A DNA stretch of 64,000 nucleotides from contig NZ_LMQB01000027.1 in assembly GCF_001424045.1 (NCBI RefSeq), positions 62,001 through 126,000 on the forward strand, given 5' to 3'. The translations under genes and the position numbers were made by a program. Under the pieces are notes generated by a model. That model searched no databases, was not told the DNA's origin, and saw only the letters and a list, made by a program, of their open reading frames with translations. How positions within the stretch are numbered: position 1 is the stretch's first letter; every line of letters starts with the position of its first letter. This stretch comes from Rhizobium sp. Leaf371. Its GTDB lineage: Bacteria > Pseudomonadota > Alphaproteobacteria > Rhizobiales > Rhizobiaceae. This document shows positions 18,757 through 27,664 of the stretch, piece by piece.

Positions 18757-20013
18757 TCAGAAGCGAACCTTCAGGGAGGTGGACACCGCGGTGACGACGT
18801 CGTTGCCGTAATCGTAGCTCACGTCGTCTCCGAACGGGACGCCGTTGACCGTTGTCGAGCGGGAAGAACCGCTCGTCAGGATGCCGACTGCACCGGCGAG
18901 GCGGAATTCGACATTTTCGACCGGCTTGTAGGCGACGCCCGTCCCAAGCGTCCAGGTGTCGCTCTGCGTGTTGATCACCGTGCTGGTGCCGCGATCCCAT
19001 GTGAGGCTGAGAGCACCGCTCCACTGATCGTTGAACTTATGCCCAACGCCTGCGGTGACCGTCAGCCCGTCGCGATAGAGGAGATCGAGACTGGTGCAGG
19101 GTGTCAGCGGGCTCGCCGTTGCAGGGCAGAAGCCGACCGACTGCAGCACGCTCCAATCGGTCCACTTGATCGAGCCGAAGGCAAGCCAGTCGGGCGCGAT
19201 GCCGGTCTGGATCTTGTACTCCAGCGACTGCGGTACGGATGCTTCCCCGGTTACCGCGTATTTGCCGAACGTGATCGGGACCGCTGGTCCAAGCGGACCG
19301 GGCACGGTCACCTCCGTCAAGTCGATCGTTCCCTCGATGTCGTCGAACTTCACTTCGCTGTTGTAGACGAGGCTCGTCAGGAAGGCATATTCGGGAATCT
19401 CATAGGCCAAACCGACGCGGCCACCCCAGCCATTGTCTTTCAGATCGAGGCGCCCGATGCCGTTGCCCGTGCCATAGAAGTTCGGAGCGACCAGACGCTC
19501 CTTATAGCCTTCGACTTCCTGATAGAAGCCGCCGGCGATGACGCGGATCTTGCCCGGCCCCATGGCCCACTTATAGGAACACGTCACCGCATAATTGTCG
19601 GTTTCGATCTTCGTTTTGGTATTGTCGTTGGCTCCAATCCAGTTGCGGCCGGGATTGAGATCGGCGCCGAAAGGCTGCGAGTAATCGGCCATGCAGTCGA
19701 TGCCGCTATCGCCGAGCGCTGCCTTGATACCGACGCGCGGGACCCAGTAGCTTTCGGTGTCGCGCACCGAGGTCGAACCGCCGCCGAGGCCGTTCGAGCC
19801 GAGACCGTTGGCAGGATTGGTGTCACGGGCGTTCTTGAGATCGCGCTGCGGATTGACATAGGTCGTCGTGGCTTCCAGCGCATAGGCGGAGGGATCGAAC
19901 AGAAGATCGATGTTGTAGCCACCGCGCTCCAGGCCACCCGCGTGAGCCGACGTGGCCGTCATCGCGGCGAGAACGGCCGTCGTGATCGCCAATCGTGTAA
20001 AACTGATATTCAT
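18757..20013 (-). CDS. OmpP1/FadL family outer-membrane transporter
   Basis: A 418-aa outer-membrane beta-barrel of the FadL group, which take up long-chain fatty acids or other hydrophobic compounds. A signal peptide ends near SAHA (about residue 25), and mature beta-strand alternation ends in the typical terminal Phe (SLKVRF). Four Cys residues and aromatic-rich strands (SYWVPRVGIKAAL, CSYKWAMG) fit the family. GGAGG stands 5 bases before the ATG at 20013. Its leader has a hairpin and a palindrome listed separately. The substrate cannot be read from the sequence. Confidence 0.85.
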   Translation of the reverse strand: MNISFTRLAITTAVLAAMTATSAHAGGLERGGYNIDLLFDPSAYALEATTTYVNPQRDLKNARDTNPANGLGSNGLGGGSTSVRDTESYWVPRVGIKAALGDSGIDCMADYSQPFGADLNPGRNWIGANDNTKTKIETDNYAVTCSYKWAMGPGKIRVIAGGFYQEVEGYKERLVAPNFYGTGNGIGRLDLKDNGWGGRVGLAYEIPEYAFLTSLVYNSEVKFDDIEGTIDLTEVTVPGPLGPAVPITFGKYAVTGEASVPQSLEYKIQTGIAPDWLAFGSIKWTDWSVLQSVGFCPATASPLTPCTSLDLLYRDGLTVTAGVGHKFNDQWSGALSLTWDRGTSTVINTQSDTWTLGTGVAYKPVENVEFRLAGAVGILTSGSSRSTTVNGVPFGDDVSYDYGNDVVTAVSTSLKVRF

Positions 20014-20031
20014 GTAACCTCCCACTCAATC

Positions 20032-20055
20032 GGCGGCATACCCTCGGATGCCGCC
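20032..20055 (-). promoter_or_regulatory. Hairpin in the 5' leader of the porin gene
   Basis: A perfect 8-base stem (GGCGGCAT / ATGCCGCC) with an 8-base loop ends about 18 bases before the start codon, just upstream of the ribosome-binding site. It could stabilise the message or affect translation; the role is inferred. Confidence 0.5.
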
Positions 20056-20070
20056 TGGTTGAACATGAGG

Positions 20071-20082
20071 GTATTCGAATAC
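20071..20082. promoter_or_regulatory. Perfect 12-base palindrome upstream of the porin gene (possible operator)
   Basis: GTATTCGAATAC is a perfect palindrome about 60 bases upstream of the porin start. Its size and place suit a dimeric repressor such as a TetR-family fatty-acid regulator, but no matching regulator gene lies in the window. Confidence 0.4.
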
Positions 20083-20421
20083 ACCACAAATGCAATTCCC
20101 AGAAATTGATGGTTACATCTCGTTACGTGCAAAAATTGACGTAAGAATTTCGTCTGCACGCCAAAAACGTGCGCATTTGGAAATTTTTTTCTAAGGTTGC
20201 CCTCTTAATCCAGACAGCTGGCATGAATTTGCTCTCGCGCCTCCACTGTCACCGACAAGTCACAACCTGCCCTTTTTCTGACATGTTTCATTGCTGCGCT
20301 GCGTCAAACGGGAGCTTTCGACCGTATCCAGACCAGAACGCCGTGATCATCGTCGCCGGCTCTCCACTCGCTGAGTCGCGACGACAAAATCGTCGCCGTT
20401 TGAAAGGCCCTTGAACGACAA
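20083..20421. other. Intergenic region between the porin and valS
   Basis: About 340 AT-richer bases that should hold the porin promoter. I find no gene, tRNA or clear consensus promoter. A short inverted repeat CGTGCA/TGCACG flanks 20126-20160. Confidence 0.4.
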
Positions 20422-20446
20422 AGGGCCGCGACAATGGCGCGGCCCT
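20422..20446 (-). terminator. Probable terminator of valS
   Basis: A 9-base stem (AGGGCCGCG / CGCGGCCCT) with a 7-base loop lies 43 bases after the valS stop, followed on the minus strand by TTTGTCGTT, a short U-tract. Confidence 0.7.
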
Positions 20447-20488
20447 CCGGATGCTGACGGTCGTTCTCGTTTTGCCTAAGACGCAGGC

Positions 20489-23332
20489 TCAGCCCGCATC
20501 CGCGATGCGACCGAGGGCCACGTCGAGGGCCGTCTTCTGGCCGTCGAGTTCGACCAGGCGTTCCCGCTCCGCCTCCACGACCTCCGGCCGCGCATTCGTG
20601 ACGAACTTCTCGTTCGACAGCTTTCCCAGGATGCGCTGGCGCTCGATCTCGACCTTGTCGATCGCCTTGGCAAGGCGCGCTCTCTCGGCAACGAGATCGA
20701 TCAGGGCTCCGAGCGGCAGGCAGAAGGTCGCCTCTCCGACCACGATCTGCGCACTTCCCTTGGGGGCCGTCGTCGTCACCTCGATCGCATCGACGCGGGC
20801 AAGGCGGCGAATGGCGGCGGCATGACGCTCCAGCCGTTCGCGCGTGGACATGCCGGCATCGACCACCACCAGAGGCGCGATCGCCGACGGGGGCACGTTC
20901 ATCTCGGAGCGGACCGAGCGAATGCCCGAGACGAGATCGATCAGCCAGTTGATCTCGGCCGCCGCATGCTCGTTGGCAAACCCGGCGGACGGCCAGGCTG
21001 CATGGCAGAGAAGGCCGTTGCGCGTGGTGCCTTCATCGGCCGTTGCCGCCCAGAGCTCTTCCGTCATGAAGGGCATGAAGGGATGCAGAAGCTTGTAGGC
21101 CTCTTCGAGAACGTAGGCGACGCAGGCCTGCGATTCGGCCTTTGCGGCCGCATCGTCGCCGGCAAAGACAGGCTTCAGCAGTTCCAGATACCAATCGCAG
21201 ACGGCGTTCCAGACGAAACGATACAGCCCGCCTGCCGCTTCGTTGAAGCGGTAGGTCTCGATCGCCGTCGTGACCTCCCGGACCGTGCGCGACAGTTCCG
21301 TCAGGATCCACTGGTTGACGGGCAGGACGCAGGCTTCCGGCAGAAAGGACGGATCGGCCTTGACGCCGTTCATCTCGGCAAAGCGCGTCGCGTTCCAGAG
21401 CTTGGTGCCGAAATTGCGGTAACCGGCGATGCGCGCCGGATCGAGTTTCACGTCGCGTCCCTGTGCCGCCATGATGGCCAGCGTGAAGCGCAGGGCGTCG
21501 GCCCCGTATTCGTCGATCAAATCGAGCGGATCGATGACGTTGCCTTTCGACTTCGACATCTTCTGCCCGTTCTTGTCGCGAACGAGGGCGTGGACATAGA
21601 CGGTGTGGAACGGCTCGACCGGATTACCGCTCTCGTCCTTCATGAAATGAAGGCCCATCATCATCATCCGGGCAACCCAGAAGAAGATGATGTCGAAGCC
21701 GGTAACCAGCACGTCCGTCTGGTAGTATTTCTTCAACTCCCTGGTCTGGTCGGGCCAGCCCAGCGTCGAAAACGGCCAGAGTGCCGACGAGAACCAAGTA
21801 TCGAGAACATCCTCGTCGCGGGTCAAAATCTCGCCGACGGCAAAATTCTCGATCCGGTCCTGAACAAAGGCCTTCATCGGGCCCTCATGCGAGAGGTAGT
21901 GCTGGATGGCGGCGTGCAGCGCCTCCTCTTCCGACTTCTCGACGAAGACCTGACCATCGGGTCCGTACCAGGCCGGGATCTGGTGTCCCCACCAGAGCTG
22001 ACGGGAGACGCACCACGGCTGGATGTTCTCCATCCACTCGTAATAGGTCTTCTCCCAGTTCTTCGGGACGAAATTGGTGCGGCCTTCGCGAACGGACGCG
22101 ATGGCAGGCTTGGCGAGCGTTGCCGCATCGACATACCATTGCTCGGTCAGCCGCGGCTCGATCGGCACGCCGCCGCGGTCGCCATGGGGGACCATGTGCT
22201 TGTGCGGCTCGATCTTGTCCAGCAGGCCGCGCTCTTCAAACAGCGACACGATGATCTTACGGGCCGCGAAACGCTCGACGTTCTCGAGGATCTCGATCAG
22301 GGCATCCAGTTCGCCCGTGGCCGGCAATCCTTCGAGGAAGTCCTCGTTTTCCTTCAGCGTCACATGGCCGTCGGTCGTCAGGATGTTGATCTTGCGCAAG
22401 TCATGACGACGGGCGACCTCGAAGTCGTTGAAATCGTGGGCCGGCGTCATCTTGACGGCGCCGGTGCCGGCGGTCGGATCGGCGTAATCGTCGCCGACGA
22501 TCGGGACACGGCGTCCGACGAGCGGCAGCACGACGTGCTTGCCGATGATGGCGCGATACCGCTCGTCTTCCGGATTGACCGCGATGCCGGTGTCGCCAAG
22601 CATGGTTTCAGGCCGGGTTGTCGCAACGATCAGGTAGTCGCGCGTCTCGAACGCGGTCGGCGCACCCTCGTCGTTGAAGGCGACGGGATGCTGATAGGTG
22701 ACGCCCGGCTCCAGCGGGTAGCGCAGGTACCAGAGATTGCCGGCCACTTCGATCTGCTCGACCTCGAGATCAGAGATCGCGGTCAGGAGCTTCGGATCCC
22801 AGTTGACGAGGCGGTTGTCCTTATAGATCAGCCCCTGCTTGTAGAGCGTGACGAAGACCTCGAGGACCGCCTCGGAGAGCCCCTCGTCCATGGTGAACCG
22901 CTCGCGCGACCAGTCGCAGGAGGCGCCGAGGCGCTTCAGCTGATTGAAGATCAGCCCGCCCGATTCGCCCTTCCATTCCCAGATCCGGTCCACGAAGGCC
23001 TCGCGGCCCATGTCGCGCCGGCCGGGAAGCTGCCGTTCCATCAACTGCCGCTCGACAACCATCTGGGTCGCGATGCCGGCATGGTCCATGCCGGGCTGCC
23101 ACAGCACGTCCTTGCCGCGCATCCGCTCGAAGCGGATCATGATGTCTTGCAGCGTGTTGTTGAGCGCATGGCCCATATGCAGCGAGCCGGTCACGTTCGG
23201 CGGGGGAATGACGACGCAGAACGGCTCGGCGCCGGGCTTGGCGCCCGCACCGGCGCGAAATGCGTCGGCATCGTCCCAAAGCTTGGCGATACGCGGTTCG
23301 ACCGCAGAGGAATCATAGGTTTTGTCAAGCAT
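20489..23332 (-). CDS. valS: Valine--tRNA ligase
   Basis: Class I aminoacyl-tRNA synthetase with editing. The 947-aa protein shows the HIGH signature in PPPNVTGSLHMGHALNN, the CP1 editing domain (TTRPETMLGDT), the KMSKSKGN loop, the anticodon-binding domain and the C-terminal ValS coiled-coil (about 880-947, rich in Arg/Glu/Lys). The start MLDKTYDSSAVEPR at 23332 matches the family; the open frame continues upstream without a ribosome-binding site. It follows popZ on the same strand. Confidence 0.97.
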   Translation of the reverse strand: MLDKTYDSSAVEPRIAKLWDDADAFRAGAGAKPGAEPFCVVIPPPNVTGSLHMGHALNNTLQDIMIRFERMRGKDVLWQPGMDHAGIATQMVVERQLMERQLPGRRDMGREAFVDRIWEWKGESGGLIFNQLKRLGASCDWSRERFTMDEGLSEAVLEVFVTLYKQGLIYKDNRLVNWDPKLLTAISDLEVEQIEVAGNLWYLRYPLEPGVTYQHPVAFNDEGAPTAFETRDYLIVATTRPETMLGDTGIAVNPEDERYRAIIGKHVVLPLVGRRVPIVGDDYADPTAGTGAVKMTPAHDFNDFEVARRHDLRKINILTTDGHVTLKENEDFLEGLPATGELDALIEILENVERFAARKIIVSLFEERGLLDKIEPHKHMVPHGDRGGVPIEPRLTEQWYVDAATLAKPAIASVREGRTNFVPKNWEKTYYEWMENIQPWCVSRQLWWGHQIPAWYGPDGQVFVEKSEEEALHAAIQHYLSHEGPMKAFVQDRIENFAVGEILTRDEDVLDTWFSSALWPFSTLGWPDQTRELKKYYQTDVLVTGFDIIFFWVARMMMMGLHFMKDESGNPVEPFHTVYVHALVRDKNGQKMSKSKGNVIDPLDLIDEYGADALRFTLAIMAAQGRDVKLDPARIAGYRNFGTKLWNATRFAEMNGVKADPSFLPEACVLPVNQWILTELSRTVREVTTAIETYRFNEAAGGLYRFVWNAVCDWYLELLKPVFAGDDAAAKAESQACVAYVLEEAYKLLHPFMPFMTEELWAATADEGTTRNGLLCHAAWPSAGFANEHAAAEINWLIDLVSGIRSVRSEMNVPPSAIAPLVVVDAGMSTRERLERHAAAIRRLARVDAIEVTTTAPKGSAQIVVGEATFCLPLGALIDLVAERARLAKAIDKVEIERQRILGKLSNEKFVTNARPEVVEAERERLVELDGQKTALDVALGRIADAG

Positions 23333-23545
23333 TTCGGAGCCAAACATGCTGGTGGATGTGGGAGGCTTGTAAACCGGAACGGCGCAAGCGCGCAACATTC
23401 CGCCCCGTGAATATGGGTGGCGTGGTTCAAGGATGCAAACGAAGCCCACCGGTGCGTCCCGGCGGGTGGACTGGCGTTTTCAGCCAGCCGTCAGAACGAG
23501 AGAAAAACAGCGGCTCCGGCCTGTCGCCGCTGTCTGAAGGCGTTC

Positions 23546-24541
23546 CTAGCGGCGAGGACCGCGTGCCACACGCTCGATTTCCTCGCGGACGAGGCGCTCC
23601 ACCAGCGTCGGAAGATTGTCGTCGAGCCACTCCTGCAGCATCGGCCGCAGCATGTCCTCGGCGATCTCATCAAAGGAACGCCGTGGGCTGCTGTCGATCG
23701 CCAGTGCCAGTTCACCGAACGAGCGCGAGACCTGTTCGCTCACTGCGTCCGAGAGGATCGCGGAGACATCCTTGCCACGCGCTTCGGACGGTACGTCCGT
23801 TACAGGTGGAGCGGCGGCGGGTGTTTCCGGCTGGGTGGTCACGTCAGCTCCGGGATGGGACGTGTCGGCTGAAGCCGGTTCGTCCAGAGGAATATGCGGC
23901 GCGGCGAGATGAGGCGCAACGACATCGCGGGCCATGGCGCGGATGGAGGCCTCGACCTCCGCCTGATGCGCACGATCGCGCTCGCTCGACGCTTCGACGG
24001 GTGAGGGTTCGCGATAGCTGGCGCTGGCCGCAGGCTCCGGACGCTGGGGCGTCGGGGCGTCGACCTGCGGCAGCGGTTGCGCGCGCTCATGCCGCGATGC
24101 GGGCTGAGGCGCAACGGGCTGAGGTGCCCTCGCCTGCACGTCACGGGCCGCGGCGACAGGGTCGCGCGGCATCGTTTGACGCTCGGACGCGGCACGAACA
24201 CGGGCCGCGACATCGGCCAGCGAAAGCGGAGCCGAGGCGGGCGCGTGGGCCGCCTCCTCACCCGGATAGGCCGAGGCCGAGGCCGATGCCGGCCGATGCT
24301 CGGAGCCGCCTTCTGTCGTGTCGAAATCCGGGAATACCGTATCGTCGATCGTCAGTTGGATCTCTTCTGCCTGTTCCTCATCGAGATAGGCGCGGTCGCT
24401 CGAATAATAGGTGTCGGACATCGGGCCGTGGTCATTGGCGGGAAGCCCCGGACCGGTCGCCTCGTTGCTTTCGATGATCTTGCGGATCGAAGCCAGAATT
24501 TCGTCCATAGACGGTTCGCGCGCCAGGTTCGATTGTGCCAT
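23546..24541 (-). CDS. popZ: Polar organizing protein PopZ-like (DUF2497)
   Basis: Alphaproteobacterial pole-organising scaffold that forms a polymeric matrix, anchors ParB/centromeres and, in Agrobacterium, marks the growing or new pole. The 331-aa product has the conserved N-terminal helix PSMDEILASIRKIIE (about residues 12-26), a long disordered Pro/Ala/Glu-rich linker, and the C-terminal oligomerisation helices SFDEIAEDMLRPMLQEWLD plus NLPTLVERLVREEIERVARG. A GAGG site precedes the ATG at 24541. The linker is longer than in Caulobacter (177 aa total), as in rhizobia. The tolC-popZ-valS order is the rhizobial one. Confidence 0.88.
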   Translation of the reverse strand: MAQSNLAREPSMDEILASIRKIIESNEATGPGLPANDHGPMSDTYYSSDRAYLDEEQAEEIQLTIDDTVFPDFDTTEGGSEHRPASASASAYPGEEAAHAPASAPLSLADVAARVRAASERQTMPRDPVAAARDVQARAPQPVAPQPASRHERAQPLPQVDAPTPQRPEPAASASYREPSPVEASSERDRAHQAEVEASIRAMARDVVAPHLAAPHIPLDEPASADTSHPGADVTTQPETPAAAPPVTDVPSEARGKDVSAILSDAVSEQVSRSFGELALAIDSSPRRSFDEIAEDMLRPMLQEWLDDNLPTLVERLVREEIERVARGPRR

Positions 24542-24705
24542 TGCAGATCCTCGTTTCATTCAACGCGCGCGCCGCGACACGCAGAGCCTGATGATCCTTA
24601 AGCGACTTGGCCGGTTGGCGGAATGCCGCGAATCATCCTCTCCGGATGATGCACAGATTTGTTTCTCCCGTCATCCTGTCCGACGCATCAAGGCGAGAAC
24701 GCGGT

Positions 24706-26064
24706 TCAGCGGTTTTGGGGCGGGCTTACGCCGAACCACTTGTTCTTCACGGCTTCGTAGTGCGCTTCCGGCCTGTATTCGGCAACCTTGAGGTTCTGAC
24801 CGCGAACCGTCAGCGCGCCCATGCTGGCGAGAAGCGAGTAGCTTGCGACCACGGCATTGCGCTGCGATGCGGCCAGGCTTTCGCGGGCGACGAGCACGGA
24901 TTGCTGGGCGTCGAGGACATCGAGCGTCGTGCGCTGCCCGACCTTGCGCTCCTCGATCACGCCGGCCAAGGCCTGGTTGGCGGCGCGGATCTGCTCCTTG
25001 TTCGCCGCGATGGAGGCGCGGGCAGCGTCCAACTGGGCGTAGGCGCTGATGACGGTCTTCTGGACATCGAGGCGGACGCTGTCGACGACAATGCGCTGCT
25101 GTCCTGCCCGCTCCTTGGCCTGACGGATCTGACCATATTCGGCACCGCCCTGATACAATGGCACCTGAAGGCGGGCGACGATCGAGCCAGACGTGTTGTC
25201 GATGCCGCCATTGCTCGCGGCGTCGCCGGTGTTGCGGCTGACGGAGCCCTGGATCGTCACGCCGGGCAGCATGGTGCCCTCGGCCTGCTTGACCCGGTAC
25301 CCCGCCGCATCCACGGCATATTCGGCCGCGATGATCTGCGGATTGTCCCTGAAGCCTGCGGCAACGGCCTGATCCATGTTGCGGGGCATGCCGTTTTTGG
25401 CGGGCGACGCCGCCTTGATGTTGCGCGGGGCGTCGCCGACGACCTGGACGTAGACCGCCTCGCTTTGTTTCAGCTGGGAGACGGCGGTGGCCAGCAGCGC
25501 CTTGGCGTTTGCAAGCTCCGCCTCGGCCTGGCTCACATCGGTCCGGGTGCCCTCTCCCACCGTCAGGCGGGAATTGGCGGCCTTCAGCTGCTGTTTGAGA
25601 AAGGCCAGGTTCTGGCGGCGAATGCCCACCACCTCTTGGTCGCGCACGATATTGGCGTAGGATTCCGCAGCCGACAGGAGAATCGAGATCTCGTTGGCCT
25701 TCAGGTTCTCGCGACTGGAAAGGACGGTCGATTCGGAGGCACGCACGTCATTCAAGGTCTGGAAGCCATCGAAGATCTGTTGCGTGATCGTCAGACCGGC
25801 GGATCCCTGGTGAAAGTTCTGCGGGCGCCGCTGGAATTCGCTGTCGAAGCGCGTCTGTGTCGCACTCGCCACGGCCGAAACCTGGGGCCGGTAACCGGAC
25901 TTGGCGATCGTGACCGATTCGTCCACGGCGCGAAGACCGGCGCGTGCGGCGTTCAGGTCGGGATTGTTGACGTAGGCCTTCGCCATGGCGTCCGTGATGG
26001 TATCGGCAGCGGCAGGCGAGACCAAAGCCAGAGCGAGCACGACGGTGGTGCGCAGCATTTTCAT
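24706..26064 (-). CDS. tolC: TolC family outer-membrane efflux protein
   Basis: Trimeric outer-membrane channel that joins tripartite efflux pumps and type I secretion systems. A signal peptide (MKMLRTTVVLALALVSPAAA) is followed by two outer-membrane efflux (OEP) repeats with the typical long helical stretches (NNPDLNAARAGLRAVDE, VGIRRQNLAFLKQQLKAANS, GQRTTLDVLDAQQSVLVARE). The 452-aa length is right for TolC. The ATG at 26064 has GGAGGC upstream. No pump partner is adjacent, so it is likely a shared channel. Confidence 0.93.
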   Translation of the reverse strand: MKMLRTTVVLALALVSPAAADTITDAMAKAYVNNPDLNAARAGLRAVDESVTIAKSGYRPQVSAVASATQTRFDSEFQRRPQNFHQGSAGLTITQQIFDGFQTLNDVRASESTVLSSRENLKANEISILLSAAESYANIVRDQEVVGIRRQNLAFLKQQLKAANSRLTVGEGTRTDVSQAEAELANAKALLATAVSQLKQSEAVYVQVVGDAPRNIKAASPAKNGMPRNMDQAVAAGFRDNPQIIAAEYAVDAAGYRVKQAEGTMLPGVTIQGSVSRNTGDAASNGGIDNTSGSIVARLQVPLYQGGAEYGQIRQAKERAGQQRIVVDSVRLDVQKTVISAYAQLDAARASIAANKEQIRAANQALAGVIEERKVGQRTTLDVLDAQQSVLVARESLAASQRNAVVASYSLLASMGALTVRGQNLKVAEYRPEAHYEAVKNKWFGVSPPQNR

Positions 26065-26300
26065 GCGATGCCTCCAGTATGACAGGACCCAGCACTCCGG
26101 CACCCGCACTTCGATATGGCTTCCCGGCGCGACATCCTGCCGATCATCGGCATGACATCCGAACACTGCCGCACGATTGCTGCATCGCAGTGTGCGCAGG
26201 ACCCGGCCCGGTATCCAAGACGGGTCTAATTGGTCAATGTGGCGCCGGGCTGACCATTTCCACGCTTTCCGGGAGCGGAGGCGCGTTCAGCCCGCCCACA
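26065..26300. other. Intergenic region upstream of tolC
   Basis: About 235 bases between tolC and the terminator of the next methyltransferase gene. It should hold the tolC promoter; I find no gene or clear regulatory motif in it. Confidence 0.4.
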
Positions 26301-26332
26301 CGAAAAAGCCGGCCCGCATCTCAGCGGTCCGG
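26301..26332 (-). terminator. Rho-independent terminator of the second PIMT-like gene
   Basis: An 11-base stem with one mismatch (AGCCGGaCCGC / GCGGgCCGGCT), 6-base loop, then TTTTT on the minus strand, about 50 bases after the stop codon. Confidence 0.85.
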
Positions 26333-26356
26333 CTCTGCAAAATCCTCAAATCAGAC

Positions 26357-26382
26357 GATCATTCGTCGAACGACGAATGATC
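26357..26382. repeat. Perfect 12-base inverted repeat overlapping a stop codon
   Basis: GATCATTCGTCG and its exact complement lie 2 bases apart and include the TGA of the methyltransferase gene. With no U-tract it is not a classical terminator; it could be an mRNA-end stabilising hairpin or a protein-binding palindrome. Confidence 0.6.
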
Positions 26383-27040
26383 AGAAGACGAATTCCTTGG
26401 CAACGCGGAAGCCCGGCAGCGGCTTGACGGCCGTATTGAACGCCTTGCGTTCGGCCGCCTTGCCGCCCTCGCGCATGAACACCTTGGCGCGCGAGGCATT
26501 GCCGAAGCCGACCACCGCGATGAGGCGGCCACCGTCCCGGAGCTGCGACGTCAGCGCTTCCGGCACGACCTCAATCGCGCCGTTGACGAAAATCACGTCG
26601 TAAGGTGCTTTCGACGGATAACCGGCTTCGAGCGGTCCCGTGACAACCTCGACATTGGCGTAACCGAGGCTCGACAGATTGGCCTTTGCCTGCGCGGCAA
26701 GCTCCGCGTCGCTGTCCAGCGCTGTGACGTCCTTGCCGAGAAGGGAGAGGAGCGCGGATGTGTAGCCCGTCGTGCAGCCGATCTCGAGCACGGAGTCGGT
26801 CTTGACGATCTCGCCAAGCTGCAACAGCTTTGCCAGCGGCGACGGTTCCATCACATAACGTCCGCCGTCGGCTTGCGAAACGGGGATATCCGTATCGATA
26901 TAGGCGAGCTGCTTGCGGTTTTCCGGAACGAAAGCCTCGCGGGGGACAGCGAGGAAGGCGGAAAGGACCGTATGAGAGGTGACATCCGTGGTGCGAACCT
27001 GGTTGTCGACCATCTTGATACGTGCTGCTTCGAAATCCAT
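26381..27040 (-). CDS. PIMT-like SAM methyltransferase (second copy)
   Basis: A 219-aa protein of the protein-L-isoaspartate O-methyltransferase fold, distinct from the copy at 1.4-2.0 kb. It starts MDFEAARIKMVDNQVRTTDV, a hallmark of the alphaproteobacterial paralogue found beside tolC. Motif I reads VLEIGCTTGYTSALLS, departing from the usual GTGSGY. The TISxP substrate loop is not visible, so real isoaspartyl repair activity is uncertain. The ATG at 27040 is chosen by family start; another lies at 27064. It is upstream of tolC on the same strand but has its own terminator. Confidence 0.8.
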   Translation of the reverse strand: MDFEAARIKMVDNQVRTTDVTSHTVLSAFLAVPREAFVPENRKQLAYIDTDIPVSQADGGRYVMEPSPLAKLLQLGEIVKTDSVLEIGCTTGYTSALLSLLGKDVTALDSDAELAAQAKANLSSLGYANVEVVTGPLEAGYPSKAPYDVIFVNGAIEVVPEALTSQLRDGGRLIAVVGFGNASRAKVFMREGGKAAERKAFNTAVKPLPGFRVAKEFVF

Positions 27041-27226
27041 CGCGCGTGCCTCTTCGATCCGCATTGATGGCCACCCTTTAGATCACTCTCCGGGCGGCCT
27101 GCGTCCGCCGCAATGGCGGGCTGCCTCGCAAAGCTCATAAATCGCCACATCGCGTGTTTCAAGCGGCGAATGCAGGGATGGACAAATCGCCGGGCCTCCG
27201 AACGATCCGCGGAGGCCACCGACACA

Positions 27227-27661
27227 TCATGGTGCGGGCGGAGCGCCCTCCAGGCCGACGAGCGCGATCTTGCTGTAACCGGCCTGCTGGATCCGGTTCA
27301 TCAGGTTCATCAGTGCCCCGTAATCGACCGATTTGTCCGCCCGCAGCAGAATGCGCGTCTGCTTGTTGCCCTCGGTCATGCCGTCGAGATCGGCCGCGAA
27401 GCGTGCCTCGTCCGTCGTCTCGTTGCCGAGCGCCAGCGTCAGGTCCGACTTCAGGGTGATGAACACCGGCTTGTCGTCGCTTCGGGGCGTCGGCTTTGCC
27501 GCGGACTGCGGAAGATCCACCTTCATGTCCACGGTGGCCAGCGGCGCCGCGACCATGAAGATGATGAGCAGCACCAGCATGACGTCGATAAAGGGGGTGA
27601 CGTTGATCTCGGCATTTTCCTCGAGATCGCCGCCGCCGCTGTCGCCAAGTCGCGTTGCCAT
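27227..27661 (-). CDS. exbD: Biopolymer transport protein ExbD
   Basis: Inner-membrane partner of ExbB in the TonB energising complex. The 144-aa protein has one N-terminal membrane helix with the essential Asp in INVTPFIDVMLVLLIIFMV (about residues 19-38), followed by a periplasmic ExbD/TolR domain ending in ALMNLMNRIQQAGYSKIALV. It follows exbB with a 3-base gap. No tonB gene follows in the window. Confidence 0.93.
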   Translation of the reverse strand: MATRLGDSGGGDLEENAEINVTPFIDVMLVLLIIFMVAAPLATVDMKVDLPQSAAKPTPRSDDKPVFITLKSDLTLALGNETTDEARFAADLDGMTEGNKQTRILLRADKSVDYGALMNLMNRIQQAGYSKIALVGLEGAPPAP

Positions 27662-27664
27662 GGC

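Noticed and set aside
20822-23410. Very long open frame (862 codons) opposite valS
   Set aside because: It is antisense to a certain gene, has low-complexity His/Arg/Asp/Gly-rich sequence and no ribosome-binding site; high GC leaves the opposite strand open.
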